This document shows, one piece after another, positions 23,059-33,858 of a stretch of 64,000 nt of DNA (position 1 is its first letter; every line of letters begins with the position of its first letter). This stretch comes from Metarhizium brunneum (lineage: Eukaryota > Ascomycota > Sordariomycetes > Hypocreales > Clavicipitaceae). The translations under genes were made by a program, and so were the position numbers. The stretch is from NCBI RefSeq assembly GCF_013426205.1, contig NC_089425.1, positions 2,852,001 to 2,916,000 of the forward strand, given 5' to 3'. The notes below the pieces were generated by a model, which saw only the letters and a list, made by a program, of their open reading frames with translations, had not been told where the DNA came from and did no database searches.

Positions 23059-24697
23059 ATGAATCCAAGGGATGATTTGACGCCTACCTCTTCACAAGAA
23101 GAGAATCTGGGGCTTTTAGACGACAAAATTAGCACGGATTCTGACAGTGAGGGCGGCAGCGTCACCGACGCCCAGTCTTGGTTCGGAGTCAGAGTTCAAT
23201 ACCCAGATTATTCCAAACATCTATGGACTGTTGCGGATCGCTGGAGTCACCTACGTTCAGCACCATGGCGAGTGCTCTCGATTCGAGCCGTTGTGTTTCT
23301 AATGCCGAGTTTCCTGCAGGGAAGGCATGCCCGCGAGCAATTATGCCCCCCGAAGCTCGCTCCTACGGCCTACCTAGACGGCATGAGAGGTCTGGCTGCT
23401 CTCTTTGTGTTTTTCTGCCATTACTCCTATCAGGCCTTTACAATTGCGAAAAGCTGGGGCACAGGGACTGACAACTACCACTTCTTGAAGCTCCCCTTCC
23501 TCAGACTATGGTATCAAGGACCCGTAGCCGTTTGCGTGTTCTTCGTCGTCTCAGGATACGCATTATCCTATCGACCAATTAAATTGATCCGAAGCGGCGC
23601 CCTTTCTGATTTTGCTACCACCATGAGCTCCCTGACCTTCCGCCGAGCCCTTCGCTTGTATCTACCAACTGCCGTTTCCACATTCATGATCATATGTCTG
23701 CTGAGAATCGGTGCCTACGAATGGACACGACAATTCGCTAGTGACCGAATGTATATGAAGAACATTGTCGAGCCTCATCCAGTTCGAATGGAGTCGCAGT
23801 ACGCCCAATTCAGAGATTGGGCCCTTCACATGTACAATTTTGTTCACGTATTTGGTTGGGACGAACACGGCGGCAGCACATGTAAGATATTCTCTCCAAG
23901 TCAGGAAGCTCTATGCAATTGCTAACATTAGGCTCATAGCATATGATGTGCATCTATGGACTATTCCTCTCGAATTCCGATGCTCTCTATACTTGTTTCT
24001 TGTCATTATTGGCACCGCACGCCTGAGGACTAGTATTCGATTTTTGACTGTCGGGGGAATTATATGGTTCAGCTATCGGCATTCAAGATGGGAGCTGTGT
24101 TTGTTCCTGTGTGGCATGCTTCTTGCGGAGACGGACCATATTCGTGGTGCTCACATTCCTCTACCTGCTTTGCCCCAGAGCGAAAAGCAGCCTAGAATGT
24201 CTCGCGGATGGGCCAAGAGTTTATTTTGGACTTCTGTCAGTGTCCTAGGCCTATATTTGATGTCGCAACCAGATGATGGAGGTGAGGTGGCCCCAGGTTG
24301 GGTCTATTTGACCTCGCTCATTCCTGGGTGGTGGAAAGTAGAAAAATTCCGATACTGGCAATCTGCAGGCGCAGTTTTGTTTGTCCTGGCTGTGGGTCAC
24401 TCTCGAGCATGGCAGAGATTCTTTAATTCTCCTGTTGTGCAATACTTTGGCAAGATTTCATACGCCTTGTATTTAATGCACGGCCCCGCAATGCACACGG
24501 TTGGCTATCATTGGGAGAAGATGGCGTATGGAATTACCGGTGTTGAAGGATATTGGTACAACATTGGCTTTTTTTTGGGCGCGGCCTTTACCATCCCCAC
24601 GGTCATTTGGTGGGCTGATGTCTTCTGGAGGGCGGTGGACATTCCCACCGTCAAGTTTGCCAAATGGTTCGAAAGCAAGTGTATTACCAAAAATTGA
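23059..24697 (+). CDS. membrane acyltransferase, acyltransferase-3 family
   Basis: Exons 23059-23881 and 23940-24697 (58-nt intron, branch GCTAAC) join GGS(T)-SYDVHLWTIPLEFR and give 526 aa. The family mark YLDGMRGLAALFVFFCHYSY (about 109-128) contains the RGLAA...H pattern seen in O-acyltransferases of this fold. Around ten hydrophobic helices follow, including VAVCVFFVVSGYALSYRP, LYLFLVIIGTARL, WELCLFLCGMLLAE and YFGKISYALYLMHGP. The N-terminal 85 residues are acidic and cytosolic. Members transfer acyl groups to sugars, lipids or secondary metabolites; the substrate cannot be deduced here. No biosynthetic cluster surrounds it. Confidence 0.85.
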
Positions 24698-25147
24698 CAG
24701 GTCCGAAATGGGGCGGCAGAGCGACCTTATCAGCATGCTAAGCTGATCATGTATTACATGTTGGAACTAAATCAGCGGTGAAGCTTATTTTGGGCCTGGC
24801 GTCTTCGAAGCTTTGCTATGATGTTCCATGAAGAAAGACTGACTGGAACCAACTTTTTCTCACCAAATATTTTGGAGTTGAATTTGAACTGAATTTAGCA
24901 GTTCATTCTTGCGGCGCCCACGGGTAACTCAGAACTGTCCGCCGACAAGTACAACAGTTAAGATAGGTAGTGCCGGGTTCAGACTGGTTTATTAGCTATA
25001 TCAATAGATACGACACGTACTTCTACTAGAGTAACTGGGTAGGACTCTTTATCATCAAATGAAATAGTTGAATCCTATTCGAAAGGAGAGACCCCCTCTA
25101 CCAAATAATGAAGGAGTTAATAAGATAAACATGCCTTTATGACGGCA
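24698..25147. other. convergent 3' gap, possible repeat relic
   Basis: This 450-bp A+T-rich gap lies between convergent genes. The part 24985-25130 has a sequence texture reminiscent of a degraded LTR (many TA steps, no frame), but no target duplication or partner copy is seen in this window. Confidence 0.3.
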
Positions 25148-27091
25148 CTATCCATCTCTTGCGTATACTTTCTTTCCAGCAACCCAAGTCTCCCTGACTT
25201 GGAGGGTACGCAACTTCTCAATGTCCAAGGCCCCGATTGGTTCGTCCAAAACAAGCCAATCAGCAAAGGCGCCCTCTTTAATCAGGCCTGCCCTCCCTTC
25301 CAAAAAGGCTCCGTATGCTGTCGCACCAGTGAACCCCCACAGGGCCTGATCGAGGCTGAGCGCCTCATCCGTGTGCCAGCCTTGATGCGAACCATTCACG
25401 CCAAGCCCCGTGTCGGGGTTTTTTCGAGACACCGCGGCATAAATGCCATGAAACGGATTTGGCGGCTCCACAGGAAAATCGCTCCCAAGTATGGGATGAA
25501 TGTCAAGCACAGACCGCATGCGATAGGCCTCGTTGTCAGTGCGCTCAGGACCGAGTCTATCCAGGGCGTACTTCATGTCCGACGTGGCGTGGGTTGGTTG
25601 GATGGACGGGATGATGCCGAGTGAGTGCATGCGGGCCTGGTCATCGGGGTGGATGATTTGGGCGTGCTCGATGCGGAAGCGATGAGCGCGCTGGCAGGCG
25701 GCCAGGTCGGCGTCTGTGGTGGCCAGGGGGCATTGCTGTTTCAGGGCTTCAACGAAGGCGTCTATGGCGTTGCGGTTGGCGAGATCACCTATTGCATGGA
25801 TGTTGACTTGGTAGCCGGCTGCGGCCCAGGACTTGGTGAGCGTCGTGAGCGCGCTCGCGTTCACCAGGAGGGAGCCGGATGTCCACGAATGGTCGGCGTA
25901 CGGGGATATCATGGCAGAACCCCAGCTTCCGAGGGCACCATCTACATACTATTTTAATTTTTTTTCTTTTTTAAGGGGGCGAAGAGGTTTCACTAGTGAG
26001 TATTGCGCTGAGGGACTACGAGTAAGGGGGGGGCGGGTTGAGGGTAAAACGTACCGGCGAAGAGTTTGACGCTTTTGACGGTGAACTTCGAGTCATCTCT
26101 TTCGATTTGCGTGGTTTCTGAAGGGCAGAAGGTGTTCCTTTGGCGGCATTCGTACATGCCGTAGACTCGGAGTGTCCAGTCGTCCGAGCTGGCCATGTCA
26201 CGGTATATGCTGATATCATCGGGTAGTGAACTGGCGTCGTGCATGCCCACTAGCCCGACTTGGTTGAGCTTAGATATGGCTGTTTTCACGGCGGCAGCTT
26301 TGCTTTTGGCGTCGGGCTTGGGCCAAAGCTTTACCACGTAGTCCATTGCGTTGTCGCAGAAGACGCCCATGCCCGGTTCGCGGATGATTTCGCCGCCGGG
26401 GATATCGGGTATGTCAGGTGGGAGGAGGTCCAGAACGGATTGCGACACCCATATGCAGTGAACGTCGATGCGATCAAGCATCATGTAGGTGCCCTTGAGG
26501 TCGGGGTCATGTTCAATGTCGGCCTTTAGGGGGGATTTAGTTGTCAGGTTGGAGAGACTTGGGCAAGATGGTGGCTAGAAGACTTACAGCCGTTGGCATG
26601 CGGCCGTAGACGTCCTGATCCCAGCCTACGCCTCGTATCCAGCGATCTTTTGTACCAACGCCAGGGTTTTTCTTGATGTAGGCCTTGATGCGTGCCTTGG
26701 CTTCCGAGAGGCTCTTGGCGCCGAACAGGTCGACTGAGTGGAGGAATTCGCCATACGCCATGAGGTGGCCGTGTCCATCCCACAGCCCGGGCATCACATG
26801 GCCGTTGATGACGGTCTCGCTGGATGATTCCCCAGACTTGGCCGGCGTGCGCTCGTCGTGGCTCCAGACGCGGCTGAAGACGCCGCCCTGGACGGAGAAG
26901 CATGTCGCTGAAGCTCGCTCCTCGTCGTGGGTTCGGACAGACTTGTAGCAGTAGGTGACGGGCTCGGCGCCCACGGGCTGCTGTAGACGCACTGCCACGG
27001 CAAGGGCGATGGCCATGACGGAGAAGATGAATCCCCAGCGGGGGAGCGGCATTGGGTACATGCTGCCGTTGGGTTGAGGTTGACGCGGCAT
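25148..27091 (-). CDS. membrane-anchored amidohydrolase (YtcJ-like, Amidohydro_3)
   Basis: Exons 27091-26588, 26523-26055 and 25941-25148 (introns 64 and 113 nt) give 588 aa. The ATG at 27091 is used because the frame upstream starts only with GTG. A single membrane helix (about 19-35, WGFIFSVMAIALAVAVRL) suggests a signal anchor with the enzyme outside or in the secretory lumen. Metal-site motifs of the amidohydrolase fold are in order: MPGLWDGHGHL (H107, H109), then HAIGD (H371), IEHAQ (H415) and LGSDFPVEPP (D477). The intron 2 join creates FADGALGSWGSAM, a hallmark of this subfamily. The substrate is unknown; relatives hydrolyse cyclic or N-substituted amides. The gene diverges from the phosphatase gene. 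Confidence 0.87.
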
Positions 27092-27757
27092 GTTGAGAGG
27101 ACAGGATGAGATGCTGCTTATATGTCTGGTGCTTATAGTGTGCACTGTGTGGCTGGGTGGACGGGCAGAAACGCCCTGGTTACGCGGCCATCCTTAGGCG
27201 GGAGACGGATTGGCGCTGACCGTAATGTTGGCGATTAGGGCGTTTTTTAAGTTTTGATTTTGAGCGCGCGTTTGGTGTTGACAGACATGGTAGTAATGTG
27301 AGGGCGGTGTGAAGTCAATGAGTGCATGCAGGTAGGTGTCAAGTGCGTTTGGGGATCAATATTGCATGTGGATGCTCCGCATTCGGAGGTGTCAATGGCA
27401 CAGTGGGCAGGCGCAGGAGCAGTGCGTGCAGGTCAACTAGCAGTAGTACTATCAATCAATGCATCATGGAGGAGAAACACGGCGCCTGGTTGGTGGGCAG
27501 TTGGGCAGTTGGGTGGGCGTCCCCCCGTGGCGGCCCTGTCAATGGCTTGGGCTTGCGGATGCTCCCGGCCTTGACACAGCAGGTACGGAGAATACTATTG
27601 CATGGCAGCGGAGTCTCCACGAGCCATTCCGCATCTAAAGAGATGGACGTAAACTCCCCCGCCCCCGCAGCCATCGTGGCCACACGCACACCCATCGCGT
27701 CCAACCCAATGCAGTTCAACACCACCATATGCATGCACGACGCTCTGTAGGCCCATC
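27092..27757. promoter_or_regulatory. divergent region, amidohydrolase / phosphatase
   Basis: The 666-bp gap between the two starts presumably carries both promoters. It has no recognised coding exon. Short repeats of TTGGGCAGTTGGGT-like text occur near 27495-27513. Confidence 0.5.
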
Positions 27758-28670
27758 ATGACCATCAAGCCCATCACGCCCCTGTCAGCCGCCGACCTCG
27801 ACGCCCTCTCCGCCGCAGATGTCCGCACCCCAATCGCCGCCGACGCCCTCTTCCCGGCATTGTCCTCGCCGCCCTTCATCCCCTCCCGCTCCCTCTTCAA
27901 CCTCCGCGATCTCGGCGCCGTTCCCGGCAGCGCCCTGACAACCACGCGCTTCTACCGCTCTGGCTTCCTCGAGGGCGCCACCAGAGACCCCGAGGCCCTT
28001 GCCTGGCTCGCCAGTCATGTCCGCCGCATCTTCGACCTGCGCATTCCCGAGGAGCGCGACAAGGCTCCCGACCCAGTCGTTCCGGGTGTCGAAAATGTCT
28101 GGCTGGACGTCGAGGAAGGGTATCCCATGCCCCCGCTGGAGGACTTTGCCGTCGACGGCGGAGAGACGGCCTGGAAGAAAGAATATATGAATTGCGCGCT
28201 GGCCTATCGCCCTGTCATCCGGAAGATACTAGAGCATGTCCGCGACCGACCCACGGAACCAGTCTTGTTCCATTGCACCGGTACGTAACTTGTGTACCAT
28301 CCCTCTTTTCTTGACAAACATTGGGCTCATTGCACCGACAGCTGGGCGTGACCGAACCGGCGTGGTGGCCGGCCTCCTCCACGCGCTTGCCGCGTCGACG
28401 GACGAGGCATCGACACGGGACTACATGCTTTCACGCATTGGCACCGAGCCCGCACGCGAGAAGCTGTTACATTACGCCATGAGCACGCTGGGCGTTTCGG
28501 ATCCAGAGACGCCCGGGTTTTACAATTTGGTCAGTTTGCGGCCCTCGTTTTGGGCCCGCTTCCAGGAAGCGCTCAGTGAGAGGTTTGGCGGCTGGGAGGG
28601 CTACGTTACGAGCGGCATGGGCTTTTCCAAGGCCGATCTTGACAAAATCAAGCTCAATTTGCGGTCGTAG
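27758..28670 (+). CDS. tyrosine/dual-specificity phosphatase (Y_phosphatase3 type)
   Basis: Exons 27758-28280 and 28342-28670 (61-nt intron) give 283 aa. The substrate-loop region NLRDLGAVPG (about 48-57) and FYRSGFLEGA match the family that includes bacterial MptpB/LipA-like and yeast Siw14-type phosphatases. The P-loop is split by the intron and restored by splicing: HCTAGRDRTGVVAGLLHAL, with catalytic C173 and R179 in the CX5R motif. An Asp/Lys-rich P-loop (AGRDR) is typical of phosphatases with phosphoinositide or inositol-pyrophosphate activity, but the substrate here is an inference. The tail ends KADLDKIKLNLRS. Confidence 0.9.
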
Positions 28671-29430
28671 GTTTGCATATTCGTCGGCACCTTGCACGAC
28701 CCTCCGTCCTTTTCGTCTATTTCTGAATGTGTATTCCACGTCGTTCCGTTCACAAGACGGGCCAACCGTTTGTCTAGACAGAGTAAACAAGAGACTTGAA
28801 TGTCATGCACCGCAAACATGCCCGCCACCCAGAAACCAAAGCTTGAGTCAAAAACGCAGCCCAGCATCCAAACGTCGTCATTCCCACAACCTGTCTTGCA
28901 GATACTCCAACATGCGCCTTAACTCATGACATCACCCACACACCAGCCACACCAGGACCCTGAATAACACGACAAGCTTCAACCCCAAACACCCAATCAC
29001 ATGTTCCCTCCCCCCTCCAAGTGACGTATGCAAGCCACAAGTGTTCATCATATTTCCAAGTTTTCCAACGTCGAACCGTGGTTCTCCAACCTTGAATGGC
29101 TTCAGGATGCCTCCGTTGAGTGGAAGCCGTCCCTCCCCAGCGTGGCTCATTCGCAAGTGCTCATCGTACCAAACTACCCTGACGATGGCATCATCGTGTG
29201 GCACGCATGTAGATCATGGCTTTCATTCACGCTCAAACCAAGGCCCAGCCAGCTCGGTATGGAGTATGCAATAGTATATATATATGACACCTATCCCCCT
29301 TAGTAGAAACATAGCCAAATGACCAGCCGAACCATCATACAACAAGAAGAAGTATTCTACACAGACCAAAACCAGCACCTTTACCAGATTCAATCCAACG
29401 CACGTGGTTCATCTTTTCCCAACACCCATC
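28671..29430. other. intergenic, phosphatase to small His/Arg-rich gene
   Basis: This 760-bp gap has no supported gene. The right part (29270-29430) is A/C-rich and contains TATATATAT at 29276-29284, a possible promoter element for the next gene. Confidence 0.5.
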
Positions 29431-29772
29431 ATGCCTTTTGGACGCAGAACCCATCACCACACCACCACCACCACCACGCGGCCCCCTCGCCGTGGCCTCT
29501 TCTCACGCCGGCCCCGCCACGCTCATCACCAGAAGCGCAAGCCCACCATGAAGGACAAGGTGAGCGGTGCGTTTATGAAGCTCAGGGGTAGCTTGACGAG
29601 GCGGCCTGGCCTCAAGGTACGTTTTTGCCTCCCCCCTTCTCAGATCCGTATAACCCGCATCAGACGCGAGGTGTGAGTTCGTGCTAAGACGAATCATGGC
29701 CAGGCTGCTGGTGCTCGCCGCATGCACGGAACAGATGGCCGGGGCGGCCACAAGCACGGCCACGTCTTCTAG
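29431..29772 (+). CDS. small His/Arg/Thr-rich fungal protein, unknown function
   Basis: Exons 29431-29616 and 29704-29772 (87-nt intron) give 84 aa. The N terminus is MPFGRRTHHHTTTTTT, then a basic run PRRGLFSRRPRHAHHQKRKP. The middle DKVSGAFMKLRGSLTRRPGL and the exon 2 part AAGARRMHGTDGRGGHKHGH look like the conserved core of a small fungal protein I have no name for. It has no signal peptide or membrane segment. The protein is almost free of acids, which suggests nucleic-acid or membrane-phosphate contact, but this is a guess. Codon use fits a real gene. Confidence 0.7.
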
Positions 29773-30178
29773 TGGCACGAGACGAATGAGAGTTGGACAA
29801 CGGTGACTCTGATTTATGCACATTTGTTGGCTTTGCTCGAATATGAAAGGGATGGAAACGTCAGTCGTGAGCGTTGGAGTTGGGTTTTTTCTTTGTACCT
29901 CTGCTTCTACACATACGCTCCTTTCCGGCCTCAAGGGTTGAGAATCAATGTAATTAATACTACTTATATTGTGCTTAAGCCATAATACCGTCATATCTTC
30001 ATGTCCACTAGCATAGTGTTTTCCATGTTCCTCGTAATAGCAGATGCCACACGCCCCTCAATCAATCGACGTCTCGTAATACTTTCTCGTTTCTTCATCT
30101 CCCAGCACTAAAACCAACCATGAACCTCAAACATTCACCCATTAAGCAGCTTCATCCGTAAAATAATATCGCTATTCG
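29773..30178. other. convergent 3' gap
   Basis: This 406-bp gap lies between convergent stop codons and is T-rich at first, then mixed. Nothing beyond 3' untranslated sequence is seen. Confidence 0.6.
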
Positions 30179-32089
30179 TCACAGTAGTTCATCAGGCTCC
30201 CCCAGGACGGCATTCTTTGGTCTATAGCCCGCAGCAGGTCGGATTCCGGTTACTTTCCTTTTCGCAACTAGGCTCGATGGCCGTGGGATACGAGACGGGG
30301 CGGTTTTAGACATCGGCCGTTGTTGCCCTGGTGTGGTTTTCGTTTGCGTAATTTGGTTTCGCAACATCTTCTTGTTCGGGTCCTTGGCGGTCAGAACCTC
30401 TCCAAGTGAGGCATTACTCTTCGCCAGCTCGTCTGTCTCATCCTCGGCATGAAGTCCGGGAAGTTTGTATCTCTGGAATGCCAATTCCAATTCTTCAAGG
30501 TCCCTCTTGCTCGGAGATGGGTGCTTTTTCGCAATTCCAAAGTCGTCGTCATATTGCATGTCCCGGCCTCTTTTCGATCGTTGCCAAGGTTTTGGAGAGC
30601 AGTCCTTTACATTTGCTGGAGACTGGAGATTTACCTGCCGTATCTTGGGGGTTCCGACATTATTTTTGCCAACTTTGACAACTACCCTGGCCAAATTGAC
30701 TTGCCCAACACTCGATCCGCTCAAGTCATCAACATAATCATCGCCATAGCTGGAGCTGGAATCTCGGTTGGTGCAGATACGCGGCGTAGAAGAGCCGGCC
30801 GGAGAGGCCCGCAATATGCCGTTTTCGAGATCATTCTCGAAATCTTCTTCCGCCTCGAAGGGATTCATTGAAGATGAAAAGGATCTCAACTTGCTTTCAC
30901 GCCTTCCCATGGGCATCGCTGACTCTGGGATGTTGGTCCGGCCGTCCGACTTGCGGCACAAGGTCGACATTTCATTCATAGCAACAGGCTTTTGAAACAC
31001 TGGGCCCCCAATAAGTTGTTGAACTTTTCTCCTATCAAGGTTTGAACCCTCATTCAACCTAATTTCAATCGATCTAATGGAGTGCTGACTTGAATCTGCC
31101 TGGCTTAGCGATCGTTTGATGGGCATGCCGGTCTCTTCCAGCCGAGTTCTGTTTTCTTGGTCTCTAGTTCTGACCTCAGGGCTAGCCGACTTATTATACA
31201 TGCGTCCAAAGGCATCTGACATTCTGGCAAAGACTCTGGAGCTTGCCACGCGATATAGCTTCCGCGGAGCCTGAATTTTCTGCGGCGTAGGAGGTTTGAG
31301 AGCATCTATTGCGGCTAGCATTTCCCGGAGTTTGTCATTGATTTCTTCCGCGCTTGCCTTATGTACATATCCACCGAGGGCTTGTAAAGATGACCTCTGG
31401 TCAGCGATTTCCTCCTGCATGGCAAGTGCCGGTCTGACTTGTACGCGCGAAGCGAGCCCATCCTTCTCTGTAGAACTCTCTTCTACGTTCGCAGTTGAAG
31501 TATCCAACAGTTTCAGAAGCTCCGCAGTCTTCTCCAATGGGGCAGAGTTTGTGGTGTACCGACGGTTATGTTGAGTACTGCAGCTCGAGTAGGGAGCCTC
31601 CAGTGAGGTTCTCTTAGGAACTGATCGCACTGAGCTTTGGTATAGGGGCTCGGGCGGTGAAAATATGACGGGATGCATCTCAAATGGTGACAACATCGGT
31701 GTTTCAACACCTGCGACACAATTTGGACTTCGTACCTGTGGCCGTTTGGGGGTTATGTCGACGACCCCGGGCCGAATATTCTGGCTTTTTGTTGCACCAT
31801 CACGAGATTGGCCGTTGGAATTGACTGGATCTCTATCACCGTTGTCAGAATGCTTCAAATGTCGACGCGGCGATGCATTGGGAATAATGGCAGGCTCGAC
31901 CTCGCAAACTGGTCTCGTCGGCGTCGTGAATACATCTATTCTGATCAGCATATGACAGACTATTGGCCAAGAAAACCTACCGCAACTTGGAGCTGACACT
32001 GAGACTATAAAATCTTTGTGCCTACGACGAGACCCAAAAGTTCGCAGCAAACTTCTCTTTCTGCCACAAGTAACCTGTGTAGATGCCAT
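30179..32089 (-). CDS. uncharacterised 621-aa protein, Ser/Arg-rich
   Basis: I do not recognise this protein. The ATG is at 32089 (upstream frame begins with TTG only). A 45-nt stretch 31980-31936 carries GTAGGT, a TGCTGAT branch point and AATAG, so I treat it as an intron although its length keeps the frame open; exons are 32089-31981 and 31935-30179. Without splicing the protein would be 636 aa. It is largely disordered with many SP/TP sites. One ordered segment (about residues 225-300) reads EEINDKLREMLAAIDAL and KLYRVASSRVFARMSDAFGR. The C terminus is basic (SRIPRPSSLVAKRKVTGIRP). A nuclear or cytoskeletal regulatory role is possible but unproven. Confidence 0.7.
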   Translation of the reverse strand: MASTQVTCGRKRSLLRTFGSRRRHKDFIVSVSAPSCGRFSWPIVCHMLIRIDVFTTPTRPVCEVEPAIIPNASPRRHLKHSDNGDRDPVNSNGQSRDGATKSQNIRPGVVDITPKRPQVRSPNCVAGVETPMLSPFEMHPVIFSPPEPLYQSSVRSVPKRTSLEAPYSSCSTQHNRRYTTNSAPLEKTAELLKLLDTSTANVEESSTEKDGLASRVQVRPALAMQEEIADQRSSLQALGGYVHKASAEEINDKLREMLAAIDALKPPTPQKIQAPRKLYRVASSRVFARMSDAFGRMYNKSASPEVRTRDQENRTRLEETGMPIKRSLSQADSSQHSIRSIEIRLNEGSNLDRRKVQQLIGGPVFQKPVAMNEMSTLCRKSDGRTNIPESAMPMGRRESKLRSFSSSMNPFEAEEDFENDLENGILRASPAGSSTPRICTNRDSSSSYGDDYVDDLSGSSVGQVNLARVVVKVGKNNVGTPKIRQVNLQSPANVKDCSPKPWQRSKRGRDMQYDDDFGIAKKHPSPSKRDLEELELAFQRYKLPGLHAEDETDELAKSNASLGEVLTAKDPNKKMLRNQITQTKTTPGQQRPMSKTAPSRIPRPSSLVAKRKVTGIRPAAGYRPKNAVLGEPDELL

Positions 32090-32169
32090 TGTAAACAAGG
32101 CTCGGCAAATCCCGCAACAAGGCAAAGCGAAAACGATTGAGAACAAGAAATAATATCAGTCGACTCAAA
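32090..32169. promoter_or_regulatory. 80-bp divergent spacer
   Basis: Only 80 bp separate the start codon of the 621-aa protein (minus) from the possible 91-aa gene (plus). If both genes are real, their transcription starts must overlap or the leaders must be very short. Confidence 0.4.
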
Positions 32170-32510
32170 ATGAACGTAGAAACGAGTGGACAAGCGGCGA
32201 AGGGGCCTGCTTCTTTGGAATGCCGGGCGTGTGCATCAAATTGTGGTAAGCAAAACGCTTTCTGGGCTATGAATTATACGAAGAGGGCTTTGAGACAACA
32301 GTTCGTACAGGCCATTCTATCACCTCCCAGTTGCGTCACGAGCGTGGTCAAAGAAAAGTAAGAGGAAGGCACGATGCAGATTCATATCACAGAAAGAGGA
32401 CATGCATCGAAAGGTACCTGGTAGGCGATGGGGCGCAAATACTCTGTAAGTGGCTCCTGAAGGGCATATGGACTGCAGTACCTCGGGAGGACGACAAAAG
32501 AAGGGGTTGA
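32170..32510 (+). CDS. possible 91-aa Cys-containing protein
   Basis: The ATG at 32170 gives MNVETSGQAAKGPASLECRA and CASNC; a GTAAGC donor at 32246 and a GTACAG acceptor ending 32310 remove 65 nt and lead to a 200-nt exon with an open frame to TGA 32508-32510. Total 91 aa, in phase. Exon 2 has ordered-looking text SYHRKRTCIERYLVGDGAQI and LCKWLLKGIWTAVPREDDK. I cannot name a family. Reading through without splicing also stays open to a stop near 32359, which is why confidence is moderate. A small mitochondrial or LYR-like protein would fit the size, but that is a guess. Confidence 0.45.
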
Positions 32511-33858
32511 GGGTTGAATGAAGGTGGAATTCCATCAATCACAAAATGGTACGATTATATCGCATCGCCCTGAAGGTCAACACGTGGCATGGAGCGATTT
32601 CGGATAGCTAATTTCGAACAGCTGGCGATGGCTTCTTGCCAACTGACAGCCAGCTGCGCCATGGTGGTTATAAAGGGTCGAGCGAAGCTCACGTGCTGGC
32701 GTGCTCAGTAAGTATTCCGTCCCGTAATTGATCATTTCATTGAGTAGAGGAGCTTGCGATTGCTCTACTTGACAGTCTGGCAAGCCAGATTGATTTTGCG
32801 AGTAGCTGAGCGGGTTGGATCGTGAATATTGTAGGCCAAGAGGTTGTATGCGACGCTTTGGTATGTACTTAGATGGTTAGTGTGATTAAGATATCAATAT
32901 TTTCTTAAATCTCCGTGAACTAAGGCTGGGTGTTCGTAAAGGGGGAAAAACCAGCATATGGATCGAGGTCTGTCTAGCTCGTCCGCGACTGCCAAGTGAG
33001 GTTTTCCGACGCCAGTCTTTGGGTCCTCGAATTTTGGCGATCAAGTACGAGCATGCGCATTAGACTGACCCAATGCAACATTGAACCCATTCCAGCCGAA
33101 GTAGCGGCCAAATTCTCTCCCAAGAAAATCTCCAAGCCTAAAAATTTGTCAAATTTCACCCTCATCATCAACGTTTGATTGTTATTGCGTTTGTCGGGGA
33201 GGTACGTCATAATTGCGCCCTTCGAACATGCATCTTGCTTTGGGGCACTCTTGAGCTTCAACCACGACACTGCAGTTCCCAAATCACTCTACAAGAAACC
33301 GAAACCTCTGAGGACTCTGCTGCCATTCGGTCAGCAATTTTTAAAGCCTCATCAAGAATGTTCCATTGATTAAATTGTTTAATTGCCCCAAAATGCTCAC
33401 GTGATCTCATGTCTCCACATGAGCTTCACCACGGAACCCCTGTGGCGGCTCGCATGCCGGCTACCGCGCTGGCGGCTTACTGACATCACATCCCTTGATA
33501 TCAAGGCTGGGGAAAAAAAATTCACTGCCCTGAGAGAGCATCTTCCGCATTTCCAACCACAACAAAGACCACAGTGGCTGCACGACGATACAGCAGCGAA
33601 ACGAATTGACCCACCGTCCCAGCGGAACTTTTCTGCTGCGAGTGCGCAGAGCCAACGGCCAAGGAGCCGGTTCTTAACTCCAGTCCGAGCCCGTCCGATC
33701 GAGCCGACATTACACATTGTTCGCTCAGCTTCTGAAATAGTCAGTCATCCGAGTGGAAGCTCCCGAAATCACAGCAACTAAGGCATTTCAAAGTTTGTAG
33801 ACGACACAGCACGGAGGGGGCTTCGTAACAGCTCTCTTACGGACAGACCTGAAACAAC
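32511..33858. other. intergenic, nothing recognised
   Basis: About 1.35 kb before the FAM210-type gene. Frames on both strands (for example 32974-33282 minus) are short and show no family features. The last 450 bp are presumably its promoter and leader. Confidence 0.5.

Noticed and set aside
23059..28670. Acyltransferase, amidohydrolase and phosphatase as a biosynthetic cluster
   Set aside because: There is no backbone enzyme (PKS, NRPS, terpene synthase), regulator or transporter; neighbours are housekeeping genes.
30406..31955. Plus-strand open frames opposite the 621-aa gene
   Set aside because: They are antisense shadows with poor codon use; the minus-strand frame is much longer and continuous.
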